Below, piece after piece: positions 1 to 10,829 of a stretch of DNA of 64,000 bases. The position numbers were made by a program, and so were the translations under genes. Below the pieces are notes generated by a model, which saw nothing but the letters and a program-made list of their open reading frames with translations, was not told the DNA's origin and searched no databases. The stretch's first letter is position 1. Each line of letters opens with the position of its first letter. The DNA comes from Agrostemma githago (lineage: Eukaryota > Streptophyta > Magnoliopsida > Caryophyllales > Caryophyllaceae). The stretch is taken from positions 14,093,873 to 14,157,872 of the forward strand of contig OY288257.1 in assembly GCA_958450325.1 (NCBI GenBank). Direction: 5' to 3'.

Positions 1-862
1 AGCAAACAACATTCTCTTCGTTCTTCACCAAGCAAGTGACGGTTCATCTTCAAGCTCCATTCTCTTCAGCTTCTTCTACCGATTCATCATCATTTTCTTC
101 AGCTTCTTTTGTAATCTTCGACTCTGCTTCAATTTCATCATCATTATGCCCTAATTTCGGTATATTGCTTCAATTTCTTCACTCTTTAATTTCGGTATTT
201 TCGCCCAAAGTTTAATTAATTCAATTTATGCGCTTATGATTCTAATTTGTTTGCTGAATCGCTTGTTTCTCGTTAGTTCGCCGCTTCTTTTTAACTTTGA
301 TTTGATTTTGTGCTTTTCGATTGAGTTTTAAGTTAAGTTGAGATGATTTAGTTGATTAATTAGATTTCCGAGCTTTGTTAGGTTGTTTCATCATTATTTC
401 TGCTTGATTTTTGTGGATTTGTTTCTATTACTGTGTATATGTTATTTCGCCTCTATGTTAGGGTTTGATAACAATCATCATCATCATCATCTTCATCATT
501 CCGTCCTAATTTCTTCAATTACTTCACTCTGCCTCAATTTCTTCACTCTGTTTTTTGCCCAATTTTGGTATCTTCAACTAGTTATATGTTTATTTCGTTC
601 AAAATGTACTGCATTATGTTTATTTTGTTCCTAATTTTCTAATTTTGTCTTAATTGCTGTTATTGATTGTCAATGATGGTTTTCGCGATCTTGTGCGTGA
701 ATTCCTGCAATTCATTTACACTAAACAATGAATTGTGGTTGTGTACTGCATCTGCATCAATGTACTGCCAACTAATACGGAGTATAGGTTATTAACTGAT
801 CTCATTCTCATTTTCTATGTAGTTATTCCAAGGCATCACATAAGCTATTCTAATAATGGATT
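1..862. other. No supported gene; AT/CT-rich leader region
   Basis: This stretch is pyrimidine-rich at its left end and AT-rich afterwards. Short open frames exist but none has a recognisable domain or a convincing splice context. The word AGTTATTCCAAGGCAT occurs near 820. It is the same word that is tandemly repeated 1.3 kb further right, which suggests that this stretch and the 2-3.4 kb arrays belong to one element. It may be the 5' part of the protease-bearing element that follows. Confidence 0.4.
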
Positions 863-894
863 TTGTGTTTTGACGTTTTTTTTCGTATGCGTAG

Positions 895-2092
895 TGAGGT
901 TGTTTTCCGTTCCGGAAATGTGACTGCGACAAGAGAAGATTTTTGGTCATCCCGCCACAATGTGAAGACCAAATGGTCCATCATCGAGTCTTGGTCAGTT
1001 GTGCTAAACTTCATGGAGAACATACAAAAAACATCACCAACCATGATGTTTTTTGGGATTAGGCACATGGTAAGTATGTTATTCCATTTTTTTATGTACA
1101 TATGATCCTTGTTTTCATTGTTAAGCTAGAGATCTTGATATCTTTTCAATTGGGGGTGCCTTTATAATTCTGTTTTTAGGCTGACATGTTGGCTGCCTAT
1201 TCCAATTTTTTACACAGCTATTCCTATGCACATATAGAGTTATTTCATCCATGAATACTTTTGAATCTCATGAATACTTTTGATACTCTTATGAAAAAGG
1301 ATCTACTCTGGAGTATGTTTGACAATCAAAATGAAGATGAAGATTCACAAACGGAGCCACGCATGGACAAATTAGTCCGTTTGTGGGATGAATTCATCAT
1401 AAACAATCCTAGAGGGTGCATGTTGGGTGCAGAATTGGTTTTCATCCCACTATATCTTGAAGAGCACTATTTTTGTGTGTGTGTCAATTTTCAAACAAGA
1501 CAGGTTGAAGTTCTGGACAACCTGATACATGATAATTGGCATGAATCCGTGTTCTTCAACTTAGCAAAGTTTGCGGTTAGTATTCTTTTTCGTGAATGGT
1601 TAATTGTGTACATGAACTTTCAAGTTGTGTTTTTTGTATTGAATGATTATACTTTTTTTTTTCTTTTTTTTCCAAAGGTGGGTTGCTTGTCCGACTACTT
1701 CGGATACAAAAAGATACATGGTTCTGGCGATATTGTCACCTTTGAAATCGTCAACAAAGATTTCAATTGGAGTAAATCTACACAAGTCAACAAAAATGAA
1801 TCTGGTTTTTTTCCTCATGTTGCACACATTGTACTACGATGGGGTTCATGATTTATTATATGTCGACAAAAGAGCAAACCGGATTTCCATGTCGATGGAA
1901 ATGGCTGGAATCATGATCTTTTCAGATGCAAATGAGGAAATAACAGCTTTGAAGACAAAAGTCAAAGATTTCTGTGATGATAAGGAGGACATCCTCAAGG
2001 CTGTTACGAGAACATGTGCTGATCACCGTGTTGGAACATTGAGACCAGTGGCGGCACGGATTAATCCTCAAGAAAAAGGAAAAATTAGATAG
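895..2092 (+). pseudogene. Ulp1/SENP-like cysteine protease (C48) pseudogene
   Basis: Active members of this family are SUMO-type proteases; in plants many copies are carried by Mutator-like and other DNA transposons. Exons can be followed at about 895-1069 (donor GTAAGT), 1180-1575 and 1678-2092. The first carries a WSVVLNFME-type segment typical of plant transposon Ulp1 proteins. The second carries the catalytic-His strand around LEEHYFCVCVNF and the acidic/Asn position in EVLDNL. The third should carry the Q-x-N-x-x-D-C-G active-site block but reads QVNKNESG. The expected Asp-Cys is therefore Glu-Ser, and the frame slips right after it; the rest (LHTLYYDG onward) continues in another frame to a stop at 2090. 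An in-frame TGA also lies at 1252. The gene is dead as a protease. Family assignment is by motif order only. Confidence 0.65.
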
Positions 2093-2119
2093 TATGGAGA
2101 AGCCGTAGATTGAAATGTC

Positions 2120-2494
2120 GTAGTTATTCCAAGGCATTACATTAGTTATTCCAATTCATTAAAGTAGTTATTCCAATTCATTAAGGCAGTTACTCCAAGG
2201 CATTGCAGTAGTTATTCCAAGGCATTGCAGTAGTTACTCCAAGGCATTGCAGGAGTTATTCCAATTCATTAAAGTAGTTATTCCAATTCATTAAGGTAGT
2301 TACTCCAAGGCATTGCAGTAGTTATTCCAAGGCATTACAGTAGTTACTCCAAGGCATTGCAGTAGTTATTCCAACATTAGTTACTCCAATTCATTAAGGT
2401 AGTTACTCCAAGGCATTGCAGTAGTTATTCCAAGGCATTACAGTAGTTACTCCAAGGCATTGCAGTAGTTATTCCAAAATTAGTTACTCCAAAA
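2120..2494. repeat. 22-bp minisatellite A (AGTTAYTCCAAGGCATTGCAGT type)
   Basis: About 16 head-to-tail units of 22 bp. Two alternating versions are seen: one with TCCAAGGCATTGCAG and one with TCCAATTCATTAAGG. All share AGTTAYTCCAA. The array starts about 30 bp after the stop of the protease pseudogene, so it is probably the 3' part of the same element. Confidence 0.85.
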
Positions 2495-2825
2495 TTGGTG
2501 TTTACACAAAATCCCACCTGTATATACATGATTCCAAAGACATAACACCAAATGTTCCATCCCACCTGTATAACATCAAGTATTCCAAAAGATAACACCA
2601 AGTATTCTAATGCTTAAAAGCAGTTACTCCAACATGTTTTCACAGTTACTCCAACATCTATCAAGTATTACAAGAAATAACATTTATCCAAAAATTATAA
2701 CATGAAGTATCATATGCTTTCATGTTGTATACTTGTATGAATGTCTTCAACGTCATGTAGTCCCATCTTTTTGACTGAGTCGTAAAGATTTCCGAGGGAG
2801 TCCTACACACACACAAACACATATA

Positions 2826-3362
2826 TATTCAATTACTCCAACACATATACTCAATTAATCCAACACATATACTCAAGTACTCCAATTACTTCAACACATA
2901 TACTTAGTTACTCCAACACATATATTCAACTATTCTAACACATATACTCAGTTACTCCAACACATATACTCAGTTACTCCAACACATATACTCAAGTACT
3001 CCAATTACTCCAACACATATACTCAGTTACTCCAACACATATATTCAGTTACTCCAACACATATATATTCAGTTACTCCAACACATATACTCAGTTACTC
3101 CAACACATATACTCAGTTACTCCAACACATATACTCAAGTACTCCAATTACTCCAACACATATATTCAGTTACTCCAACACATATCCTCAGTTACTCCAA
3201 CATATATATTCAGTTACTCCAACACATATACTCAGTTACTCCAACACATATATTCACTTACTCCAACACATACTCAAGTACTCCAATTACTCCAACATAT
3301 ATATTCAATTATTCCAACATATATATTCAACTATTCCAACACATATATTCAAGTACTCTATA
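2826..3362. repeat. 22-bp minisatellite B (CAGTTACTCCAACACATATACT type)
   Basis: More than 20 head-to-tail units with the same 22-bp period as the array at 2120-2494 and the same AGTTACTCCAA core, but a different second half (CACATATACT or CACATATATT). A few units carry an extra CAAGTACTCCAATTACTCCAA step. The 330 bp between the arrays holds scattered single copies of the core. Confidence 0.85.
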
Positions 3363-3946
3363 AAATTCTGAGATTACCTTCAAGTTGATTCATGTTTTCT
3401 ATGTTGAAATCGATATTCATCATAAAGAATTCTGGAGGAAATCAAAAACCAATAGTTAAAAACGAATCGATGCTCAAAAACCGGATAAATCAACTTATAA
3501 AACGAAATATATAAAATATGCTGTAATCATCCATGAAAAACCGGATAAATCAACTTAACAACATTACCTTCATGTTCATCGACAATAGGTTCATTCTCGG
3601 TGGAATCCATGCTCATCAAAGAGGAATTTCTGAAAATTGAACGAATTGAATTGAATTTTCTGAAAATTGAATTGAATTGAACGAACGGTTTACGACTTTG
3701 AACGAATTCCGTATACAATTGAACGAATTAGGATGATGGAACGAATTAGGATGATAGGATGAACGATTTTCTGGTAAATTAGAATGATCTAACCCTAATT
3801 TATGTAACCCTAATTTCTGGTAAATTTTTGAGAGGATTTTTGGGGGAAAAATTGATGTAACCTAGATAGAAGAAAGAGAAAGAGAGGAGAGAGAAAGAGA
3901 GGCAGGATGTGTGGATTTTTTTGGGGTTTTATTACCCTCTGACAAT
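3363..3946. other. No gene seen; spacer after minisatellites
   Basis: AT-rich sequence with short local duplications: ACCGGATAAATCAACTTA occurs twice, and GAACGAATT, AATTAGGATGAT and TGAATTGAATT words recur. No coding signal is seen. The purine-rich block at 3868-3903 (AGAGAGGAGAGAGAAAGAGAGG) has no assigned role. Confidence 0.4.
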
Positions 3947-4170
<224 letters not shown>

Positions 4171-4171
<1 letters not shown>

Positions 4172-4535
4172 ACTTAAGGTTTTGATAAAATCCTTTAAAG
4201 TTGGTAATAACGTTTGACGTCTATTTAATTTTAACTCGTCATAAGTTTGAGCGTTGTTTTCAAAATAATATATTCTTTTAAATTGTCAAAACATAATAAC
4301 CATCGATTTCAAAGAAAAATGTGTGAGTCTAGCGATATCGTGAGTCAGGCCTAAGCGTTTGCCAGTGTACTAGAATCCTAACCTATTCGCGAAAATAAGG
4401 TCTTTATTATTACATCCTTTTGCGGTATCGTTTGGTCTAGTCTCGCACGTTAATTGTCAAGTTACATCGTTTGCAAAATTCTATAATTCAAAGAAACAAA
4501 ACATAACTTTTAAATATACAATACTAGTGTAGTGG
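4171..4535. other. No gene seen
   Basis: AT-rich unique sequence with no coding frame, splice pair or repeat that I could recognise. Confidence 0.4.
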
Positions 4536-4553
4536 CCCGTGAAAATTCACGGG
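4536..4553. repeat. Short perfect hairpin CCCGTGAA-AA-TTCACGGG
   Basis: An 8-bp perfect stem with a 2-base loop, preceded by ACTAGTGTAGTGG. A related hairpin (GTGCAA-AAA-TTGCAC) lies at 5297-5311. The two bracket the 137-bp tandem repeat and could mark the ends of one small non-coding element. This is inference. Confidence 0.5.
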
Positions 4554-4859
4554 TTGAGGCTTTTTTTTGTGTTTACGTAAGTCCCTCTACGCTTTATAGT
4601 GAATTTATTTTAGTTTCATGTCGTGTTGTTTTTTTACGATAAATACAAATTACTATCATCTCGACAAATGATCTGGTACGATGATAATTTTTCAATTTTA
4701 ATATTTTATTAGTGAACTATTAAATTACAAAAGCTTAACGTATGTGGTGATAATTTTTTTTTGCGTAGTAGACGACATTTTCACGGTAGTTTTTGTGAGA
4801 TTGTATTAGCTTAAATTGATAGAGATCAATGTACATTCGAGTTGATATTATTAAATAAT

Positions 4860-5268
4860 CTACACACAAAACTTGACACATTACGTTAGCTATATTGACT
4901 ATATTAGTGAGGTATGATATAATATTAAGACTTATTATATAATACTTCCTTTTAATAACACACAAATTTTATCGATGTAACTTATTCCGTCTACATTTTG
5001 CACACAAAACTTCACACATTATGTTAACTATATTGATTGTATTAGTGACGTATGACATAATATTTAGCCTTATTATATAATATTTCGTTTTAATAAACAA
5101 AAATTTAATCGATATAACTTATTCCCTCTACATTTTGCATACAAAACTTGACACATTATGTTAGCTATATTGACTACGTTAGTGAGGTATGACATAACAT
5201 TAAGCCTTATTATATATTACTTTGTTTTAATAAACAAAAATTACAATAATATAACTTATTCCATCTCA
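4860..5268. repeat. Three tandem copies of a ~137-bp AT-rich unit
   Basis: Each unit runs from CACACAAAACTTGACACATTA through a TATTATATAATA stretch to ATAACTTATTCC. Landmarks recur at about 4868, 5006 and 5143 (offsets 138 and 137). The copies differ by substitutions and by small indels near the end. No coding capacity is apparent. Confidence 0.85.
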
Positions 5269-5650
5269 TATTATTTTCATAATAATTGTTTTTCCCTGTG
5301 CAAAAATTGCACGGATGTACTTATAAAATACTCGGTTATAAGTATAAATTACTGATGATATTTTGGAATAAATTTACAATAATAACCATTTTTTTACCTT
5401 ATTAAGGTCATACAATAAATAAAATACAGTAATAAACAATGTAAGGTTCCACCTTTAAAGAGAAATGAAAGTGCAAAGAGTGTACTTTAGTTTATATTTT
5501 GAAAAATGGGAGTACATTTCAACATAATTTACATATTACTGTAAAATTTATGAATTTCAAAGATATAAGTGATAAATATATTCTCATAAACATAGCTAAT
5601 ATTGACAAAATAAAATGAATAAAATAATCTTATATAATCGATAAAAAGGA

Positions 5651-5669
5651 TTATTATTATTATTATTAC

Positions 5670-5738
<69 letters not shown>

Positions 5739-5756
5739 TTATTTATTTATTTATAT
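5651..5756. repeat. Compound microsatellite (ATT)n (ATC)n (ATTT)n
   Basis: About 16 ATT units with one interruption, about 12 ATC units, then four ATTT units. Any open frame across it is a Met/Ile artefact. Confidence 0.95.
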
Positions 5757-6235
5757 GCTTATGTTCTAAAGTGTTGGAGCACAAATTAAATAAAACTGAA
5801 GTAACAGTTATATCATTCAAAATGTTGATAGGAAAACTATAGTCTCATTTTACATTGATCACTCTAAGCTAAGGTGAAGTATCAGATTATACTCTCTTAG
5901 TGGTTATACAAAATCTTGTTTTGTGTTAGGAAACTCATATCCTAAATCCTCCTTTCTCTTTATCTATTGAACTTGACTAAACTTACTTCATCTCCTTGTA
6001 TGCTCTACTATTCCGCCATGCTTCTCTCTCGAGTTAGAAATTTTGACCGACAGTTTGGAGAGATACTTATAAGCCCTCTGAGTAGTTTCTACGCTAATAT
6101 CCTTTTTCTTCTATTTATGAGTTTTTTTAGTGCTTTCATTGATATTTCGTAGTAGGTATACGACGAGACCCGGATTTGGCCTATTTGATTTACTTCTTCA
6201 AGCTCACGCGCCTATCCGCCTTCGTCTGTTGAAGA
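5757..6235. other. No gene seen; possible left border zone of a retroelement
   Basis: Sequence character changes near 6150-6180 from AT-rich to the higher-GC repeats of the following region. I looked for a copy of the LTR seen at 18591-19228 and did not find one, so the left edge of the minus-strand element is unresolved. Confidence 0.35.
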
Positions 6236-6440
6236 CTTTATTTTCACGATGCTCCGGTCTTTGAAGACTTTTTATGACGCTTCGATTTGAAAATTTTCCC
6301 ACAAAACTCCAATTTGAATTTTTTTTTATGAAGCTCCAATTTTGAAGATTTTCTACGAAGCTCCGATTTGAAGATATTTTTGTGAAGCTTCGATTTGAAG
6401 ATTTTTTTTTGGAAGTTTCGATTTCAGATTTTTTTCATGA
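6236..6440. repeat. ~36-bp minisatellite (GAAGCTCCGATTTGAAGATTTTT)
   Basis: Five to six degenerate copies of GAAGCTYCGATTTGAAGAT followed by a variable T run and a GTGAAGCT-like joint. They lie in the presumed 3' untranslated region of the minus-strand element. Confidence 0.75.
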
Positions 6441-6480
6441 AGCATTTCAGCCTCGTGATTTACCATCATCAGCCGAGTTG

Positions 6481-6930
6481 TCAAGGGATGAACCCGTTTC
6501 GGTCATCGCGACTTCCTCGTAAGGAGCCACGGAGGGAGCACACGAAGTTGAGGAGCCACGGAGGGAGCACCCGGAGTCGTTGTGAGGTGAACCCGTTTGG
6601 GTCATCACGACGCTCCGACGGAGGACGCCTCGTCTGAAGATTTCCCTCACCTGAGTTGGCGTGAGGGGACCCGTTTGGGACATCACGACGCTCTTTTGAG
6701 GAGTCATGGAGAGAGCACCCAGAGTTGTTACGAGGTGAACCCGTTTGGGTCATCACGACGCTCCGACGGAGGAGGCATGGAGGAAGCACCCGAGTTGTTA
6801 CGAGGTGAACCCGTTGGGGTCATCACGATATTCGCATGGAGGAGGCACCCGAGTTGTTACGAGGTGAATCCGTTCAAGTCATCACGACGCTCCTACGAAG
6901 GAAGTCAACCCCGAAGTCAGCCGTCACAAT
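6481..6930. repeat. Higher-GC tandem repeat around GAACCCGTTTGGGTCATCACGA
   Basis: Six copies of a core (GTGAACCCGTTTGGGTCATC) at roughly 6488, 6588, 6665, 6738, 6811 and 6868, separated by GCTCCGACGGAGGA and GGAGGGAGCACCCGAG modules of variable number. Several frames stay open by chance because the modules lack stops. I do not call a protein. Confidence 0.75.
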
Positions 6931-7372
6931 CTTTCTAGGGAGGAAGCCAATACCGATGCAGTGTGGATTGCTTTGAAGTTATTCCGGGTTGCATCACTTC
7001 GTCCTACTTAAGTTATCATGAAGGGATCCTTTTGAGCCATCATGACATTCTTGTGAGGGGAAGCTTCCACTAGATGATTTTTTTATGGTGCTCCTTCGGC
7101 GTTGATTTTTGTGAAGCTTTTCTCAATGAACATTTTTTTTGTTTGTTTCTTTAGCCGTTCACAGTTTACGCTCCTGCGGACCCGGAGCAATTATTTGTTA
7201 TTTTGGTGGTGTGGCTGCACTCAAGCCACATGTTCACTTGAGCTGCCTACATACTTGCAAAACACGGATAATGTTTCTCAAGACCAAGCCAATGTAGTTC
7301 ATGGGTTTATATTTTTTGTGATTTTTGTTTTGTCTTGAGTTTTTTTTTGTGGTTTGTTTTTTTTTGTTTGTG
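6931..7372. other. No gene seen between two minisatellites
   Basis: Unique, T-rich sequence with no domain or splice signal that I can recognise. It is probably part of the 3' untranslated region of the minus-strand retroelement. Confidence 0.35.
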
Positions 7373-7622
7373 TGCAGTTTATTATCTTGCTTAGGAGCTT
7401 TTCTTGTAGTTTATCCTTTTACTTAAGAGTTTTCCTTGTGGTTTAACGTCTTGCTTAGGAGCATTACTTGCAGTTTAACCTCTTGCTTAGGAGTTTTCCA
7501 TTGCAGTTAATTTTCTCTTGCTTAGGAGTCTTCCTTGCATTTTAACCTCTTGCTTAGGAGAGCCTGCAGTTTACCCTCTTGCGTAGGAGAGTTTGCAGTT
7601 TAGCCTCTTGCTTAGAAGGGTT
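7373..7622. repeat. ~33-bp minisatellite (CTCTTGCTTAGGAGTTTTCC)
   Basis: Seven to eight units built from TTGCAGTTTAACCTCTTGCTT followed by AGGAGTNTTCC; the last two units are shortened to about 29 bp. It lies directly downstream, on the minus strand, of the Gag C-terminus, where pol should begin or where the 3' untranslated region follows a pol deletion. Confidence 0.85.
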
Positions 7623-7639
7623 TATTTGATTTTCAAAAG

Positions 7640-8302
7640 GTAGAAGATATTTCGCCATTGTCCACCCTCACATTGACACTTGATGGAGATGAGATGTTTT
7701 CAACCATTTCACTTTCATGAGATTTTGAAGGCTTTTGTTGATTTGTGAAAACTACAACTCATCTTTTTGCTTTAAGGGGTTGCACTTGAGTGATGTCTAC
7801 TACCTCCGTACGTTTCATGCTAGAAGGGACGATGCTTTGTATATTATTGCTAACTTTCACTTGTTTGACATCTTCACCTGAGGGAGTCACATTACAATTT
7901 GTCCTTGTAAATACCCCTAGGCGACCGAAGACTCCACTTTTAGGCGGATCTAAGCGCTTGAGCATTGATGTTTATCCACTTGAAGTTGATGGATTGACGA
8001 CTAACTTATTGCCCCCTTCACATGCGCCTAGCCTATTGAAGACGAAGCTATTATTCAAAGGAAGTTGATGTCTTTCTTCAGTAGCAATTCTTCCCAACCG
8101 ACGGAACGCGGAAGAACGCGATCTCTTCGCGGGTGGGCGTATCCTATCAAAGATCAAGAGTTTTGATGGACGTGCATTACTTTCATTTCCATTCTCTTTG
8201 CTTCCCAGAACGGAGATCGTGTAGACATTGATGTGGTTGACAGTCTTTACAGGAAAGAATTTTCTTTCTTTTGGAGGATACATGTTGGTTCTCCTTCCTT
8301 GT
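7640..8302 (-). pseudogene. Tat-type Gag, C-terminal part (interrupted)
   Basis: Minus-strand reading from the insertion junction at 8302 gives a basic, low-complexity tail with the repeated pattern S-x-F-x-R-L-G (FRRLGRIATEE, VFNRLGA, VFGRLGV) and LLIFDRIRPP. This is characteristic of the C-terminal region of Gag in a large plant Tat family. An in-frame TAA near 7969 breaks the frame between two otherwise continuous segments, and a TGA follows QPLKAKR at 7756. Residual similarity seems to run on to about 7640. Its N-terminal part lies at 16784-18513, on the far side of the inserted Tekay-like element. Gag would normally assemble the virus-like particle and package RNA; this copy cannot make it. 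Confidence 0.65.
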
Positions 8303-10199
8303 TGTAACACCCCGTTATTTTCTGGGTCATTTATAAGGTGTTACTTTTCTATTTTATTTATATAGGGTTTTAAGTTGGAAAAATATTTTCAATGTCGTTT
8401 TAAAGTATTTTGGGCCTTATAAAGTAAACCGTTTTTGAACTACTTTAAAAAGTGGAACGTTATTTTAAAAGTGACTTATTTTTGACTTGGTTTCCGTCTC
8501 AAACACAAAAAGGGAAAAAAGAAAAAGAAAAACTAAATTCTATTTAAAAACCCACGTACCCCAATTTCCCCACCCCACCATATCATTCAATTCATTCTTC
8601 CTCTGCCGCCTCCTATTTTCTTCTTCTTCTTCTCAATCTATCGATCGTAATCGACAAATCGATCCTGATCCTTGCCTACACCAACGTGTTTTACATCCGT
8701 CTTAATCTAAATTGTGAGTTTCTTAACCAATGGTCTTTTTATTTTTATAATTAGTGGATCAATTATATAGTGTGTGGTGTGCAACAACAACATGGAATTG
8801 GGAACATTATGTGGGCACATAAGTAAATATAGACTTTGGTGAGTTAATTACGTGGGATATTACCAGGGAGCATTGGACATTTAATAATTTAGATGTTTTT
8901 TTCCGGTCCTAAGATAAGTCTATTTGAGTCAGTTAAGAAATCCATGTAGTATATATGTGGGTTACTTACGGGATGAGAATTCAGACGGGTTAGTAAATTA
9001 CTCCGTAGTAGTTAGTAAATCTATAGAACAAGTTAATATTGTTTGGATATTAATTAATTGAAGGGTTGAGTTATTGAAACATTTATATTATTTGTAGCTT
9101 ATGGATTCGAGGAGAGAGAATTTTTGGACTAATATTGAATTGGATTAACCGTCTTGAGAGGTAAGGACGTTTTACCCTTTTCACATTTAAGTAAAGAGCA
9201 TGTTCGGTTTAAATTATATTTTAAAGCGGTTTTATAAATTATTTTGTCAATGGTGAATTTTTATGATACTCGTAATATTTTGGATATTGAACTTGTGACA
9301 CGAGTCACGTATCGGTATTGTTTTGGTAAAATTTTTGGAGGTTATAACAGACTCTGGGAGCTCTGTTGGTCTAGTTGGTTTAAGGTGCGTTTACTACGTT
9401 CCTGGGACTTCGTCCCGAAACCGAACTCTTGGCCCGAGTTATATTTAAGTGGGGTATCCGGCCCCCACTTGCTAGGGAGTTAGACTTTCTCCTTTGGCAG
9501 CTTCATCCTACTGACTGTCCAAATGCGAGAGGTGCGCACTATATAAGTCGAACTAAGCACAGGTGATACCTCTAGGCCGTGCAAGGGTAGGACCTTGGCA
9601 CACAGGTGGTGAAAAATATATTTTTGGTTGGTTCTCGATTTTGGACTACAACTTTTATAATATTGTGTTCTGGTATCAAACAATGATTTTAACCCTGGTT
9701 TCAGTTTACTATAAAATTATTATATTATTATTTCACGTGTTCTTTATATTATACTTTTACTCAGCTTTGCTGACGTCCTTTTGTTTTGGGTCGTTCCCCC
9801 ACTGGAACCTGTACCTATTCGTGATTTTGGGTACAATTGATAGGTACACTTGATTTGCTGCATGGGTGCATTCTGGTTCAGGTTTTGCTGAGCGAGGAAG
9901 AATTTTAATTATTTAAACTTTACCTTCGAGCTATTTATATTTGTATGGACTTATTGGTTTGAGATTGTTTTAAACCGTTTTGAATTTTGTGGGACTTAAG
10001 TCTTCCGCTGCAACGTTTTCATTTAATTAATTATCGAAATTTTACTTCATTTCAATTATTTATATCAAACTCATTTTTCGGTTGATTTATATCATTATGT
10101 TTGCCTTGCACTTGGCTTTGTGAGCTAAGTGCGGAGTAACAGATTTGTATTTTCCGTTTTGGTTTGTTTTTTGGTCACGAAAAATTTAGTGCTGTTATA
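8303..10199 (+). repeat. 5' LTR of the Tekay-like element (300-bp deletion)
   Basis: 1897 bp, against 2194 bp for its partner. It lacks the block equivalent to 15049-15348 of the right LTR. The lost block lies between two ATAG words, as in a short-homology deletion. The lost block contains CTATATATAT, a TATA-box candidate. The last bases are GTTATA where the right LTR has GTTACA. Confidence 0.93.
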
Positions 10200-10201
10200 G
10201 T

Positions 10202-10213
10202 TGGTATCAGAGC
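10202..10213 (+). other. Primer-binding site, initiator tRNA-Met type
   Basis: TGGTATCAGAGC stands two bases after the LTR end. This is the standard primer site of plant Ty1/copia and chromovirus elements that prime with tRNA-iMet. Confidence 0.93.
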
Positions 10214-10829
10214 AATAGGTCTTTCCGAAATTGTTTTGCAAAATTTGAAATGGTTTAAAAAAAAAGTTTTTACTTTTATACAAAAAAAAAAAAAACTTTT
10301 ACCTTTATATTTGACATGGTTTAAAAAAGAATTCCTATATATATAAAAGTAGAGTGTTGGGTGGATTGGGTGCATTGCATACGCATAAATATTATGTTTG
10401 TATTTATATTTATATATTTGTCATGGATATAACTTTTACCTTTATATTATGCTTTAGTACTATTGCCCCTACTTTATTGAACTACGATCGAGGTGAGCTT
10501 TACTTACGTTATTATTTGGGATTGAACCATCTTATGCCCAATTGTAAAGGGATATCATTTATTGGAATTTGGGAAGCTTTATGCCATGAATAAAGAGGAT
10601 CGGAAATTGAGAATATAGAGATTGTTTTGGGTAATTTTCTAGTGACTCTATTTCAGCCCATGTTTTATTGATTGTGGTGCATCTCACTCTAGTGGACTAT
10701 GTTTGTAGATGAAAGGAGCGTAGAACTTCGTGAAACTGTGGATATTTTGATTTTTGTCATGTCATTTGGGACTTAGTAAACCATAAAAGTATATATAAGG
10801 ATTTGTCCGTGTTTATTAGTGATCATGAT
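10214..10829 (+). other. Internal region where gag should be; no gag seen
   Basis: In related elements gag follows the primer site for more than 1 kb. Here only about 600 bp of AT-rich sequence, with a long A run near 10280, separates the primer site from the protease/RT boundary. I see no CCHC knuckle or Gag-like frame. Confidence 0.6.

Noticed and set aside
383..634. 83-residue frame as a host membrane protein
   Set aside because: T-rich sequence gives Phe/Leu-rich translation; it includes a His run from a CATCAT microsatellite and has no gene context.
2120..3362. CRISPR-like repeat/spacer array
   Set aside because: The whole 22-bp unit repeats; there are no unique spacers, the DNA is plant nuclear and no cas gene is present.
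5529..5738. Met/Ile-rich open frame
   Set aside because: Translated from ATT/ATC microsatellite.
5757..6235. Downstream LTR of the Tat-type element
   Set aside because: Compared by eye with 18591-19228; no shared landmark such as TGTCGACAAATTTTGT or CCTACA end.
6395..6938. Several 80-113-residue frames
   Set aside because: Tandem modules without stops keep multiple frames open at once; no domain, and the repeats fit a retroelement 3' region.
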